A program made the translations under genes and the position numbers. Below the pieces are notes generated by a model, which saw only the letters and a list, made by a program, of their open reading frames with translations, did not search any database and was not told where the DNA came from. This document shows, one piece after another, positions 52,991 to 61,891 of a stretch of DNA of 64,000 bases; positions within the stretch are counted from its first letter, which is position 1; every line of letters begins with the position of its first letter. Origin of the DNA: Flavilitoribacter nigricans DSM 23189 = NBRC 102662 (GTDB lineage: Bacteria; Bacteroidota; Bacteroidia; Chitinophagales; Saprospiraceae); assembly GCF_002646595.1 (NCBI RefSeq), contig NZ_PDUD01000018.1:417290-481289 (forward strand), given 5' to 3'.

Positions 52991-53530
52991 TTATTGTTCC
53001 TGTTTGGTCCAGCACTGCCGGATCTGAGCTATCGTCATGGTCCGCAGTCGCTCTACGTTGACCTCCGGTATCCGATCCGGGTCCGGAAAATTATCCACCG
53101 CCTTGCTGATACTTTCCTCCCGCAGCAGATGCAGCATCGGAAAAGGGGAACGGTTCGTATAATTAGCGGGATCATCATGGGGAGTGCCCGCGAACTGGTA
53201 ATCCGGATGAAAGGAGGCCAGCTGCAAAATACCGTTCAGTCCCGCCTCTTCCAGTATATCTTCGGCCACTCCCAGAAAATCGTTGTAATCGAGAAAATCC
53301 GTCAGAACGTTCGGGTGAACGATCAAAGTGGTTTCCACCGCTTTGGGATCCGTACGGAGTAAATGATCCAACTCCCTTAATAAGGTGTCAGCCAGCTCTT
53401 CGGGATCCCTGCTTTCCTCGAGTACAATGCGGATCTGGTCTTTCCGAAACGGCACTGCGGCGAACGGACAAAGATTCAGGGCAATTACAAAATTCCTGAC
53501 CCACTCCCTGGTCTTTTTCAGGTACTCCAT
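52991..53530 (-). CDS. DUF1415 family protein
   Basis: A 179-residue cytoplasmic protein of the conserved DUF1415 family of unknown function. It shows NLCPFAAVPFRK near residues 18-29, ETTLIVHPNVLTDFLDYNDF and LQLASFHPDYQFAGTPHDDP, with an NRSPFPMLHLLRE signature typical of the family. I chose the ATG at 53528-53530 (MEYLKKTREWVRNF), which starts 10 nt after the rluD stop at 53541; the longer frame begins inside rluD. Function unknown. Confidence 0.88.
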   Translation of the reverse strand: MEYLKKTREWVRNFVIALNLCPFAAVPFRKDQIRIVLEESRDPEELADTLLRELDHLLRTDPKAVETTLIVHPNVLTDFLDYNDFLGVAEDILEEAGLNGILQLASFHPDYQFAGTPHDDPANYTNRSPFPMLHLLREESISKAVDNFPDPDRIPEVNVERLRTMTIAQIRQCWTKQEQ

Positions 53531-53540
53531 TCCTCGCAGT

Positions 53541-54611
53541 TTACAGGGTTTTGCGGCTGTTGACGTAAGTCCGCCACTTCTCCATGACGGCGGCAAAATC
53601 TTCGGGAAGGTCCGTTTCAAAATGCAGTCGCTCTCCGCTTACCGGGTGGGTAAACCCAAGAGATTTCGCGTGCAGCGCCTGCCGCGGCATCACCGTGAAG
53701 CAATTCTCCACAAACTTTTTGTATTTACTGAACACCGTACCCTTTACGATCTGGTCCCCGCCGTATTTGTCATCGCTGAACAGCGGGTGACCGAGATGCT
53801 GCATGTGGATCCGGATCTGGTGCGTCCGGCCGGTTTCCAGCCGGCATTCGATCAGGCTGACGTAGTACATGCCCTCCAATGTCTTGTAATGGGTTACGGC
53901 CCATTTCCCTTCATCCCCTTCCGGAAATACCGTAAAGAGTTTTCGGAAACGCGGGTGCCGGCCGACATTGGCGGTAATGGTCCCGTTTGGTGGATCGGGT
54001 TCTCCCCAGACCAGTGCCTGGTACGTACGGTCAACAGTGTGATTATAGAATTGCTTAGCCAGGTGGGTCATGGAGTAATCCGTCTTGGCGACCACCAGCA
54101 AACCGGAGGTATTCTTGTCGATCCGGTGCACCAGTCCGATCCGGTCCGGATCGTTGCCCTTCATCACCGGCAGATCCTTAAAGTGATAGGCCAGCGCATT
54201 CACCAGCGTTCCGTTCGGATGCCCAACGCCCGGGTGAACCACCATGCCGGGTGGTTTGTAGACCACCATCAGGTCGTCATCCTCGTAACGGATATCCAGT
54301 GGAATATCTTCCGGTTGTACCGGCCCGAGGTGTTCCTGGGGCGGTTTCGGCAGGATCAGGGTGATCACCTGCCCGGGTTTGACTTTGAAGTTCGGCTTTA
54401 CCTCTTTATCATCTACCAGAATGGATCCGGAACGAATGGCGTTCTGCAGGCGGTTGCGGGAAACTTTCATCAGACGATCCATCAGAAATTTATCGATCCG
54501 CAGGGGAGCCTGTTTGGGATCGATCACAATTTGCTGATGATCCTGATAATCATCCGAATCCAGCCCCTCCTGTTCTTCACTGTCTTGAATGTCTAGCTCT
54601 TCTGTGGACAT
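53541..54611 (-). CDS. rluD: RluA/RluD-family 23S rRNA pseudouridine synthase
   Basis: A 356-residue pseudouridine synthase that isomerises uridine in 23S rRNA. An acidic N-terminal tail of about 30 residues precedes an S4 RNA-binding domain (about 36-90; RIDKFLMDRL). The catalytic domain (about 105-330) carries the active-site aspartate in VHRIDKNTSG (D165), with VVYKPPGMVVHPG and the RTHQIRIH motif. The length and S4 domain favour RluD over RluA; the exact target uridine is not proven. It leads the operon with DUF1415 and acyl-CoA reductase, separated by 10 nt and 20 nt. Confidence 0.92.
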   Translation of the reverse strand: MSTEELDIQDSEEQEGLDSDDYQDHQQIVIDPKQAPLRIDKFLMDRLMKVSRNRLQNAIRSGSILVDDKEVKPNFKVKPGQVITLILPKPPQEHLGPVQPEDIPLDIRYEDDDLMVVYKPPGMVVHPGVGHPNGTLVNALAYHFKDLPVMKGNDPDRIGLVHRIDKNTSGLLVVAKTDYSMTHLAKQFYNHTVDRTYQALVWGEPDPPNGTITANVGRHPRFRKLFTVFPEGDEGKWAVTHYKTLEGMYYVSLIECRLETGRTHQIRIHMQHLGHPLFSDDKYGGDQIVKGTVFSKYKKFVENCFTVMPRQALHAKSLGFTHPVSGERLHFETDLPEDFAAVMEKWRTYVNSRKTL

Positions 54612-54711
54612 AACTCCTCGTAAATTTTCGCAAAAATATAACTAATGGTAAAGCTTCTCAATTTTCTTGGCATCTTTGCAGGCTCAAAGGACAAAAATAT
54701 CACAATAGACT

Positions 54712-55908
54712 ATGAAAAAGATCGGATTTGGTTCCCGTTGTGTACACGATATTCGCAAAGAAAGCACCACGGCCTCACACACCCTGCCCATTTACGCTAC
54801 CTCCTCCTTTGACTTCTCCTCCATTGAGCAGGGAATGGCGGTATTTACCGGCGAGGAAGAAGGACACCTCTACAGCCGTTTTGGTAACCCCACCATTGAA
54901 AGTGTTGCCGCCAAGATCGCCGCGCTGGAAGCCTATAAACTGGACATCGAAACTTACGGCTATCTTTTCAGTTCTGGTATGAATGCCATCACAACTTTGA
55001 TGCTGGCCTGTGTAAAACCCGGCCAAAAGATCCTTACCCAGGGAAATCTCTACGGAGGGACCACGGAACTCTTCAACAAGATCCTGCAACCGCTCGGGCT
55101 CGATCCGATCCTGACCAACCTGCAGGACCTCGACCAGGTAGAAAGGCTGTTGCAGCAGGATGACAGCATCCGCATGATCTATTTTGAAACGCCGGCCAAC
55201 CCCACCCTGGCCTGTGTGGATATCGCCGCACTGGCTGATCTCGGTCAACGGTACGACTGTCTGGTGACTGCCGATAATACCTTTTGCAGCCCTTATGTCC
55301 AGCAGCCTTTCGCGTTTGGCGTAGACTTCGTCGTTCACTCCACCACCAAATATATCAACGGACACGGTAACTCTACCGGAGGCGCCATCATTGGAAAAAA
55401 AGGCCAGCCGGGAAAAGAGGAGATCTTTATGGGGCTTAAACTCGTCGGCGGGAACAGCAATGCCTGGGACGCCTGGTTGATCAACAACGGCATGAAAACG
55501 CTGGAGCTCCGGATGGAACGCCATTGTGCCAATGCCCTGCAGATCGCAAAATATCTCACGGAACATTCTCAGGTAGAGCAGGTCAATTATCCGGGCCTTA
55601 CCTCCCATCCGGACCACGCTCTGGCCAAACGGCAGATGCGCGCTTTCGGAGGAATGCTGAGTTTTGAACTGGCCGGTGGGCTGGAAGCGGGCAAGGCTTT
55701 TATGAACCGCCTGCAATTTTGCAAACTGGCCCCCACCATGGGCGATGTGGATACGCTGGTGTTGCACCCGGCATCCATGTCTCACCTGCGCGTGCCCCCG
55801 GAGGTACGCCTGGCCAACCAGATCACGGACGGTCTGGTGCGACTATCGGTGGGTATTGAGAATGCAGAAGACATAATTGCCGATCTCGATCAGGCCATCG
55901 GAGCCTGA
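54712..55908 (+). CDS. PLP-dependent Cys/Met metabolism enzyme (gamma-family lyase or synthase)
   Basis: A 398-residue PLP enzyme of the cystathionine gamma-synthase/methionine gamma-lyase family. The lysine that binds PLP is in STTKYINGHGN (about residue 213). Other family marks are YSRFGNPT near 54-61, SSGMNAITT and DNTFCSPYVQQP. In methionine gamma-lyase the loop is LYGCT; here it is LYGGT (113-117), so the lyase's active-site Cys is a Gly. That fits cystathionine gamma-lyase or an acylhomoserine sulfhydrylase better than methionine gamma-lyase. Substrate choice needs more than sequence by eye. It is monocistronic. Confidence 0.88.
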   Translation: MKKIGFGSRCVHDIRKESTTASHTLPIYATSSFDFSSIEQGMAVFTGEEEGHLYSRFGNPTIESVAAKIAALEAYKLDIETYGYLFSSGMNAITTLMLACVKPGQKILTQGNLYGGTTELFNKILQPLGLDPILTNLQDLDQVERLLQQDDSIRMIYFETPANPTLACVDIAALADLGQRYDCLVTADNTFCSPYVQQPFAFGVDFVVHSTTKYINGHGNSTGGAIIGKKGQPGKEEIFMGLKLVGGNSNAWDAWLINNGMKTLELRMERHCANALQIAKYLTEHSQVEQVNYPGLTSHPDHALAKRQMRAFGGMLSFELAGGLEAGKAFMNRLQFCKLAPTMGDVDTLVLHPASMSHLRVPPEVRLANQITDGLVRLSVGIENAEDIIADLDQAIGA

Positions 55909-55915
55909 TCCTTTG

Positions 55916-55946
55916 TGCTTGCCGGTTTTGTGGTAACCGGCAAGCA
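55916..55946. terminator. Bidirectional terminator between PLP gene and PHP gene
   Basis: TGCTTGCCGGTT (55916-55927), loop TTGTGGT, AACCGGCAAGCA (55935-55946): perfect 12-bp stem, followed by TAAAAT, between convergent genes. Confidence 0.8.
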
Positions 55947-55957
55947 TAAAATGTCAG

Positions 55958-56824
55958 CTAGGTGGTGTAGATCATCGGCTTGACCAGTTCTACTTCCTGC
56001 CAGATCCCATCCAGAAAGATCTTCGTGGTCGTATAACCAACCTCTTGCAACACGCGACTAGCGTGATCAAATCCTTTAGTAATATCATCGGGATGGTGAG
56101 CATCCGAACCGATATTTACCGGGATGTTCATCTCCCGGGCGATCTCCAGGGCCCATTTTCCCGGATAGGTCTCTTCCAACTCTTTCTTGTAAAAGCTTTT
56201 CGTGTTGACCTCCATAATGACGCCGGCCTGGGCGATCACTTCCATTGTACGGATCACTTCCTCCCTATACCAACTTGCCCGTTCCGGAAAGAACCGGTCT
56301 CCTTTATTCAATTTTTTGATGCGGTCCAGGTGAGCAACCATATCCGGCCGGTAATCCCGCACCATGATCCGGATCAATTCATAATACCGCATTAAGGCAG
56401 CTTTAACATCTCCCTGAAAAACTTCGTTGATTCCTCTTTCGAATTGCGCTACCGAGGCTTCAAATCCCCAGGGGCGTCCGTCCGGGAAGAAATCGACATA
56501 ATGGACGGCACCGATCGTATAGTCCAGATCGGCTTCCTTAATGTGCCGGCTTTCCAGACTGATCATCCCCGGTATATAATCGACTTCGAGGGATTTGTAG
56601 ATCTGGATCCGGTCGCCGTACTGTTCCTTCAGTCGGTCAACTTCGCTGAGATAAGCAGCCAGGTCTTCCATTTTCATCGCCCCAAAATCAGCATGTGGGA
56701 TCGGTGCGTGATCGGAAAAGCCGTAGAGCAGCAGCTCCTGATCGATCGCATTTTTCAGATAGTCTTCGGGGCTCAATCGTCCATCACTGAAATTGGAATG
56801 GGCATGATGATTTGCTAATTGCAT
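55958..56824 (-). CDS. PHP-domain phosphoesterase (HisK histidinol-phosphatase type)
   Basis: A 288-residue PHP metallohydrolase. The metal-binding motif HHAHSNFSDG (about 6-15) and FSDHAPIPH (about 36-44) are those of histidinol-phosphatases of the HisK type, followed by EVDYIPG, TIGAVHYVDF and a final GSDAHHPDDI. The most likely reaction is removal of phosphate from histidinol-phosphate, but some relatives act on other phosphoesters, and no his genes lie nearby. I use the ATG at 56824; TTG at 56842 would add six residues. Confidence 0.85.
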   Translation of the reverse strand: MQLANHHAHSNFSDGRLSPEDYLKNAIDQELLLYGFSDHAPIPHADFGAMKMEDLAAYLSEVDRLKEQYGDRIQIYKSLEVDYIPGMISLESRHIKEADLDYTIGAVHYVDFFPDGRPWGFEASVAQFERGINEVFQGDVKAALMRYYELIRIMVRDYRPDMVAHLDRIKKLNKGDRFFPERASWYREEVIRTMEVIAQAGVIMEVNTKSFYKKELEETYPGKWALEIAREMNIPVNIGSDAHHPDDITKGFDHASRVLQEVGYTTTKIFLDGIWQEVELVKPMIYTT

Positions 56825-56917
56825 ATGCTTATTTTTTGGCAAAACTAAGGTCTTCGTTTAAAATCAAAGTTAAGCCAGTGTGAAGCTAATGCTGTTATTA
56901 ACCCCGATCCGGAGTAA

Positions 56918-59900
56918 TTAGTTCTTGTAATAGGCTTCCGTGGTATTCATCACCGTATTGCAGACCACAGACAGTGCGGCCAGCGCTACCGGATCTACCT
57001 TTTGGGACAGCCCGGCTTCGCCTACGCTGACGTACTCACGCAGCGCCTCCGGCCGATCCCGGAAATACGCCAGCTCTTCCTGGTATTGCCGGTCCAGAAT
57101 GGCCTGCTCTTTGGGAGTCGGCGGCCGGCTGGTGAGTCGACGGAAAGCCTTTTCCACGGCCATTTCGGGATCAGCCCCGGTTTCCAGCAAACTTCGCTGG
57201 GCCAACATCCGGCTGGCTTCCACCATTTGCGGATCGTTCAGTAACACCAGCGCCTGGAGCGGCGTGCTGCTGTTCTGCCGGCGTACTTCGCATTGATTGC
57301 GGTCATTGGCATCGAAAATAAGCATGTACGGCGGTGGAACGTTGCGCTTCCAGATCGTGTACAAACTCCTTCGGTACAATCCATCTCCATTATCGGCATG
57401 GTAGAAAGGCCCCCAGGGATGGTTGGAGACTTCCCGCCAGAGTCCCTGCGGCTGGTAGGGAAATACGCCGGGACCACCGACTTCATTGATCAACAGCCCG
57501 CTTACCGCCAGGGCATTATCCCGTACCATCTCTGCATCCCAGCGATAGCGGGGAGCGCGGGCCAGCAGGCGGTTATCCGGATCAAGCTCCCGGAGTTCGG
57601 GGCGAACTACGGAGGATTGCTGATATGTAGCCGACATGACCATTAGTTTCAGCATGTGCTTCATATCCCAGTCGTTGTCCATAAAGGTGACCGCCAGCCA
57701 GTCGAGCAGTTCCGGATGCGTGGGCAGTTCGCCCTGATTGCCGAAATCCTCCGAAGTGCGAACGATACCCCGGCCAAAGACCAGTTGCCAAAGCCGGTTG
57801 ACCATTACCCGGGCCGTCAGCGGATTGTTCTTATCGATCAACCACTGCCCGAGGCCGTAGCGGTTGCGGGGCAAATCCTCATCCCAGCTCAAAATGCTCG
57901 ACGGAACGTCCGGCTCTACCGGTTCGCCCGGTTTATCGTATTCGCCCCGTTCCAGCAGATAGGTCGGTCGGGGTTGTTCCAGATCTCCCATAACCATGAT
58001 CTCCGTAACCGTGTCAATGGTTGCCAGATGTTTGCGGTGCCAGAATTGCAAGCTGTCGCGGGCAGCGGCAATGGCGGGATCGTGATTGAGCCGGTAAAAG
58101 GCCCGCCGCCCTTGCTGGTCGGATCGCCATTTTGCCAAAGCGGGTTTCGGATCGTATACATAGGCCACTTCTACCGGGCTTAATTCATTGTTGAATACCT
58201 GCACATCGTCGATCTTCCCGCCCGCAAAATCCGCATCGTAGTGCCGGTTACCGGCTCCCATACCGTTATACGGAATGTAGATATAAGTCCCATTCCGTGG
58301 TATTGCACTCCGGTAGATCCGGTTGTGGATGATCCGGGTAGCGACGGGTTCACCGTCCCAGTACATCCTAATTCCTTCCGCCCGGCTGCTACCATCGTAG
58401 GTAAAAGTAAGCTGGACCCATTCGTTGAGCGGCAGTTCATTGACAGATTCTACGTGCAGGGATTGGTACGGCCAGGCGTGATTGATCCGGAAACTGACGT
58501 GGTTGCTGTCAATTACCACATCGTAACCGCGATATCCCTGCACCCGGCTATTGGCATTGAAGATCACATTGGCCTCTTCGAATGCCTTGGGCGTATTGAT
58601 GTAAAAGCTAAAAGAAAATGGCTCGGTACGTTCGAAAGTGATGCCGTCTCCCGGAAAATTAACGGTGCCGCCGCTTTCCATCTGCAGCGCTTCCCCCTGG
58701 TGTCCCGGAACAACGCTGGTTTCCCAGAAGGAACCCCTCTGGTCCGGATGAACCTCGTTGGTAAACCGGTGATCTTTGATGGCATCGAAGGTGTACCGCG
58801 CTACCCTCTTGTCCCGGATGGCATCAGCTAATTGCCCATCGACTGCCTGATCATCCCACCGGGAAAAATCCGGATCCGACTTATCCCGCGCTGTTTCCAA
58901 AATTTCCTTTTTCTGATCGATCTTATTTTCAATAAAGCGAACGATCTCCCGGGTTTCTTCCCGCGTTAGGGGCAAAGTCGGCCCCGGATCGATCGCACCG
59001 TTGCCCAGAATGCCGTCGCCGCGTTCATTGGTACTATTGAAAAAACCGAACAGTTGGTAATAGTCTTGTTGAGAGATCGGATCGTACTTGTGATCGTGGC
59101 AACGGGCACAACCGAGGGTAAGTCCCATAAAGGCTTTCCCGAGGGTATTGGTGCGGTCCGCCACATTTTCAATCCGGAATTCTTCCGGTATGATGCCCCC
59201 TTCCGAATTGTGTTTGTGGTTGCGGTTAAACCCCGTAGCCAGCACCTGCTCGTGACTCGCGTCGGGGATCTGGTCACCCCCGATCTGCCACAAGACAAAC
59301 TGATCGTAGGGCAAATTCTTATTAAAAGCTTCGATCACCCAGTCCCGCCAGGGCCACATCCGCCGCCAGAAGTCGTCCAGATAACCTTCGCTGTCGGCAT
59401 ATCGGGCCACATCCATCCAGTGGGCCGCCATCCGTTCGCCGTAGGCCGGAGAGGCCAGCAGGCGGTCCACCAGATTTTCGTAGGCGTTTGGCCGCTCATC
59501 CGACAGAAAGGCATCGATCTCCGCTAAGGTGGGTGGCAATCCGGTGAGGTCAAAGGTCAGCCGGCGAATAAGTTGTTCTTTACGGGCCCGGTCACTGGGA
59601 GCGATATTTTCCCGTTCCAGTCTGGACAGGATAAACCGGTCAATCTCATTATTTACCCATTCGGATTGTTCTACTTCCGGCAGCGCTTCTTTCCGGGGCG
59701 GAATAAAGGCCCAGTGGTCTCGATATTCCGCGCCCTGATCAATCCAACGAACCAACAGGGCTTTTTCTTCCGCCGACAAAGTGAGGTTGGATTCCGGTGG
59801 CGGCATCATCAATTCCGGGTCGTCGCTTAAAATGCGGTGGTAGACCTGACTTTTCGCAACTTTCCCGGGCACCAGGGCAAAACCGTTACCGGATGCCAGA

Positions 59901-60145
59901 GCGGCGTAGGCATTTTCCGCAATATCCAGTCGCAGTTCCGCCTCCCGTTTATTGGCGTCCGGCCCGTGGCAGGCAAAACACCGATCCGATAAGATGGGCT
60001 TGATGTGAAAATTAAAGTCCACCTTTTCCGGGAGCTTATCCGCAGCTGCGGTTACGTCTTCGGGCAATTCGCCACCGCAGGAGGCCAACATCAGCCCCAA
60101 AGAGATCAATAAAAAACAGGATTGGAGAGGGTATGATCGATTCAT
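56918..60145 (-). CDS. Cytochrome/DUF1549/LamG/DUF1553 lipoprotein (planctomycete-type)
   Basis: A 1075-residue exported lipoprotein (lipobox Cys at 23, LASC-GG). Domain order: a small cytochrome-like domain with one haem-binding RCFACH (C56-C59-H60); a DUF1549-type domain (about 155-360) with [13 protein letters not shown]; a LamG/concanavalin-like sheet domain (about 440-650); and a DUF1553 domain (about 760-1020) with [29 protein letters not shown] and [11 protein letters not shown]. This architecture is common in Planctomycetes and also in Saprospiria, where it accompanies DUF1501 proteins. Its function is unknown, and involvement in polysaccharide or sulfated-substrate metabolism is only a guess. 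It is downstream of the DUF1501 gene by 81 bp. Confidence 0.9.
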   Translation of the reverse strand: MNRSYPLQSCFLLISLGLMLASCGGELPEDVTAAADKLPEKVDFNFHIKPILSDRCFACHGPDANKREAELRLDIAENAYAALASGNGFALVPGKVAKSQVYHRILSDDPELMMPPPESNLTLSAEEKALLVRWIDQGAEYRDHWAFIPPRKEALPEVEQSEWVNNEIDRFILSRLERENIAPSDRARKEQLIRRLTFDLTGLPPTLAEIDAFLSDERPNAYENLVDRLLASPAYGERMAAHWMDVARYADSEGYLDDFWRRMWPWRDWVIEAFNKNLPYDQFVLWQIGGDQIPDASHEQVLATGFNRNHKHNSEGGIIPEEFRIENVADRTNTLGKAFMGLTLGCARCHDHKYDPISQQDYYQLFGFFNSTNERGDGILGNGAIDPGPTLPLTREETREIVRFIENKIDQKKEILETARDKSDPDFSRWDDQAVDGQLADAIRDKRVARYTFDAIKDHRFTNEVHPDQRGSFWETSVVPGHQGEALQMESGGTVNFPGDGITFERTEPFSFSFYINTPKAFEEANVIFNANSRVQGYRGYDVVIDSNHVSFRINHAWPYQSLHVESVNELPLNEWVQLTFTYDGSSRAEGIRMYWDGEPVATRIIHNRIYRSAIPRNGTYIYIPYNGMGAGNRHYDADFAGGKIDDVQVFNNELSPVEVAYVYDPKPALAKWRSDQQGRRAFYRLNHDPAIAAARDSLQFWHRKHLATIDTVTEIMVMGDLEQPRPTYLLERGEYDKPGEPVEPDVPSSILSWDEDLPRNRYGLGQWLIDKNNPLTARVMVNRLWQLVFGRGIVRTSEDFGNQGELPTHPELLDWLAVTFMDNDWDMKHMLKLMVMSATYQQSSVVRPELRELDPDNRLLARAPRYRWDAEMVRDNALAVSGLLINEVGGPGVFPYQPQGLWREVSNHPWGPFYHADNGDGLYRRSLYTIWKRNVPPPYMLIFDANDRNQCEVRRQNSSTPLQALVLLNDPQMVEASRMLAQRSLLETGADPEMAVEKAFRRLTSRPPTPKEQAILDRQYQEELAYFRDRPEALREYVSVGEAGLSQKVDPVALAALSVVCNTVMNTTEAYYKN

Positions 60146-60226
60146 AAAGTATTGGTAAAATCGTTTGACAAACAGACCATCGGGCTAAACGTCAATAGGC
60201 AAGCCGGCGGTCCCTACGCGCATGTT

Positions 60227-61705
60227 CTAGGCCAGGATATCCTTTACCACCTTTCCGGAAACATCCGTCAGGCGATACCGCCGGCCCTGGTGTTTGAAGG
60301 TGAGGCGTTCGTGATCCACGCCCATCAAATGGAGCATGGTTGCCTGAAAATCGTGGACATGCACCGGATCCCGGGCAATGTTATAACTGAAGTCATCGGT
60401 GGCACCGTAGCTCATGCCCGTTTTGATCCCGCCGCCGGCCATCCAGATGCTGAAGCAGCGCGGATGGTGGTCCCGACCGTAATTCTCTTTGGTCAATTTA
60501 CCCTGAGAAAAGCTGGTACGGCCGAATTCGCCACCCCAGATAACCAGGGTATCATCGAGTAATCCCCTTTGCTTGAGGTCCTTCACGAGTGCTGCTGATG
60601 CCTGATCGGACGAACTGGTCATTTTCTGAATGGCGCCGGGCAAACCTCCATGTTGATCCCAGCCCATGTGAAATAGTTGGATAAAGCACACATCGCGTTC
60701 CGCCAGACGCCGGGCGAGCAGGCAATTGGCCGCAAATGTGCCGGGGGTGCGGGCATCCGGTCCGTACATATCGAAGATGTAATCCGGCTCGTCGGAGAGA
60801 TCCGTCACATCCGGTACGCTGGCCTGCATGCGGTAGGCCATTTCGTACTGGTTCAGTTTGGAATCGATCTCCGGATCACCCCATTCCAGCTTTTGTTCCT
60901 TTTCCAGCTCGGTCAGATAATCCAGAGCCCTCCGCCGGGAATGGCGGTCGATCCCGTCCGGATTGTTGATGTACAGGACCGGATCGCGTCCGGAGCGGAA
61001 CTGTACCCCCTGGTGGTGCGAGGGAAGGAAGCCGTTACTCCAGGCATTTTTATTAAGATTCTGGACATCCTCCCGTCCCTTGGACAGCATGACCACGTAG
61101 GAAGGCAGATTTTGGTTCGGACTGCCCAATCCGTAACTGAACCAGGACCCGACCGACGGCCGACCGGTCTGCTGCGAGCCGGACTGAAAAAAAATGAGGG
61201 CCGGTTCGTGATTGATCGCCTCGGTATGCATGGATTTGATCACGCAGATATCGTCGACGATCTGGGAGGTATGCGGCAGGAGGTCACTTACCCAGGTGCC
61301 GTTCCGGCCGTGTTGCTGAAAGCCGAATTTGGAACCTACCAGCGGGAATGTCGCCTGGGCGGTTAACATGCCGGAAAGCCGCTGGTTTCCCCGAACGGAG
61401 TCCGGGATCTCTTCGCCCCAGCGGCGGATCAGTTCCGGTTTATAATCAAAAAGTTCGATCTGGGAGGGTCCACCGTACTGGAACAGATAAATGATGCGCT
61501 TGGCCTTGGGCGCGTGGTGGAGCTGTTGGAGGATTCCCCCGTTGGGAATGTTCCCGGGCGATGGAACCGGAGGGCCACTTTGCCGGCCAAATAGTTCGGG
61601 TCCCAGTAAGGAACCCAGGGCCAGGGCCCCCAGGCCATTGGTTGTTTTTCGTAAAAAGTCACGACGGGTTTGCTGTCGCAGGTGTTCAGATAAAAAGTCT
61701 TGCAT
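60227..61705 (-). CDS. DUF1501 Tat-exported protein
   Basis: A 492-residue protein of the DUF1501 family, related to sulfatase/phosphatase folds. A twin-arginine signal is seen at RRDFLRK (14-20) followed by a hydrophobic ALALGSLLGPELF segment, so it is exported folded by Tat. Further marks are IYLFQYGGPSQIELFDYKP, CLLARRLAERDVCFIQLFHM, WGGEFGRTSF and GRDHHPRCFSIWMAGGG, the family's conserved His/Asp positions. It is the first gene of a two-gene unit with the DUF1553 protein. Its start lies 187 bp from the divergent metallophosphatase start at 61892. Confidence 0.9.
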   Translation of the reverse strand: MQDFLSEHLRQQTRRDFLRKTTNGLGALALGSLLGPELFGRQSGPPVPSPGNIPNGGILQQLHHAPKAKRIIYLFQYGGPSQIELFDYKPELIRRWGEEIPDSVRGNQRLSGMLTAQATFPLVGSKFGFQQHGRNGTWVSDLLPHTSQIVDDICVIKSMHTEAINHEPALIFFQSGSQQTGRPSVGSWFSYGLGSPNQNLPSYVVMLSKGREDVQNLNKNAWSNGFLPSHHQGVQFRSGRDPVLYINNPDGIDRHSRRRALDYLTELEKEQKLEWGDPEIDSKLNQYEMAYRMQASVPDVTDLSDEPDYIFDMYGPDARTPGTFAANCLLARRLAERDVCFIQLFHMGWDQHGGLPGAIQKMTSSSDQASAALVKDLKQRGLLDDTLVIWGGEFGRTSFSQGKLTKENYGRDHHPRCFSIWMAGGGIKTGMSYGATDDFSYNIARDPVHVHDFQATMLHLMGVDHERLTFKHQGRRYRLTDVSGKVVKDILA

Positions 61706-61891
61706 ACTGGGCAGGTTTTTCGTTGCTCGTTTCGCTTAATAGAAACTGTTTTAAAAATAAAGGATTTTTTCGATTTCACTGTGCTGCCCGTCAATGCATA
61801 TTTATCTTTAGCCGAAGCCCAGAGAATTAACAAAGGCTTAATCAACCATTTTCACCCTATTCATTCATTTTCACCTTTTTTGCGCAAAAAA

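Noticed and set aside
53385..54596. 403-residue frame opposite rluD and DUF1415
   Set aside because: It overlaps two clear genes and shows no family motif; treated as a shadow.
54775..55785. 336-residue frame opposite the PLP enzyme
   Set aside because: Fully inside a confident gene, with no motif support.
61700..61891. 64-residue extension of the metallophosphatase
   Set aside because: It overlaps the divergent DUF1501 gene's start and precedes a proper signal peptide starting at 61892.
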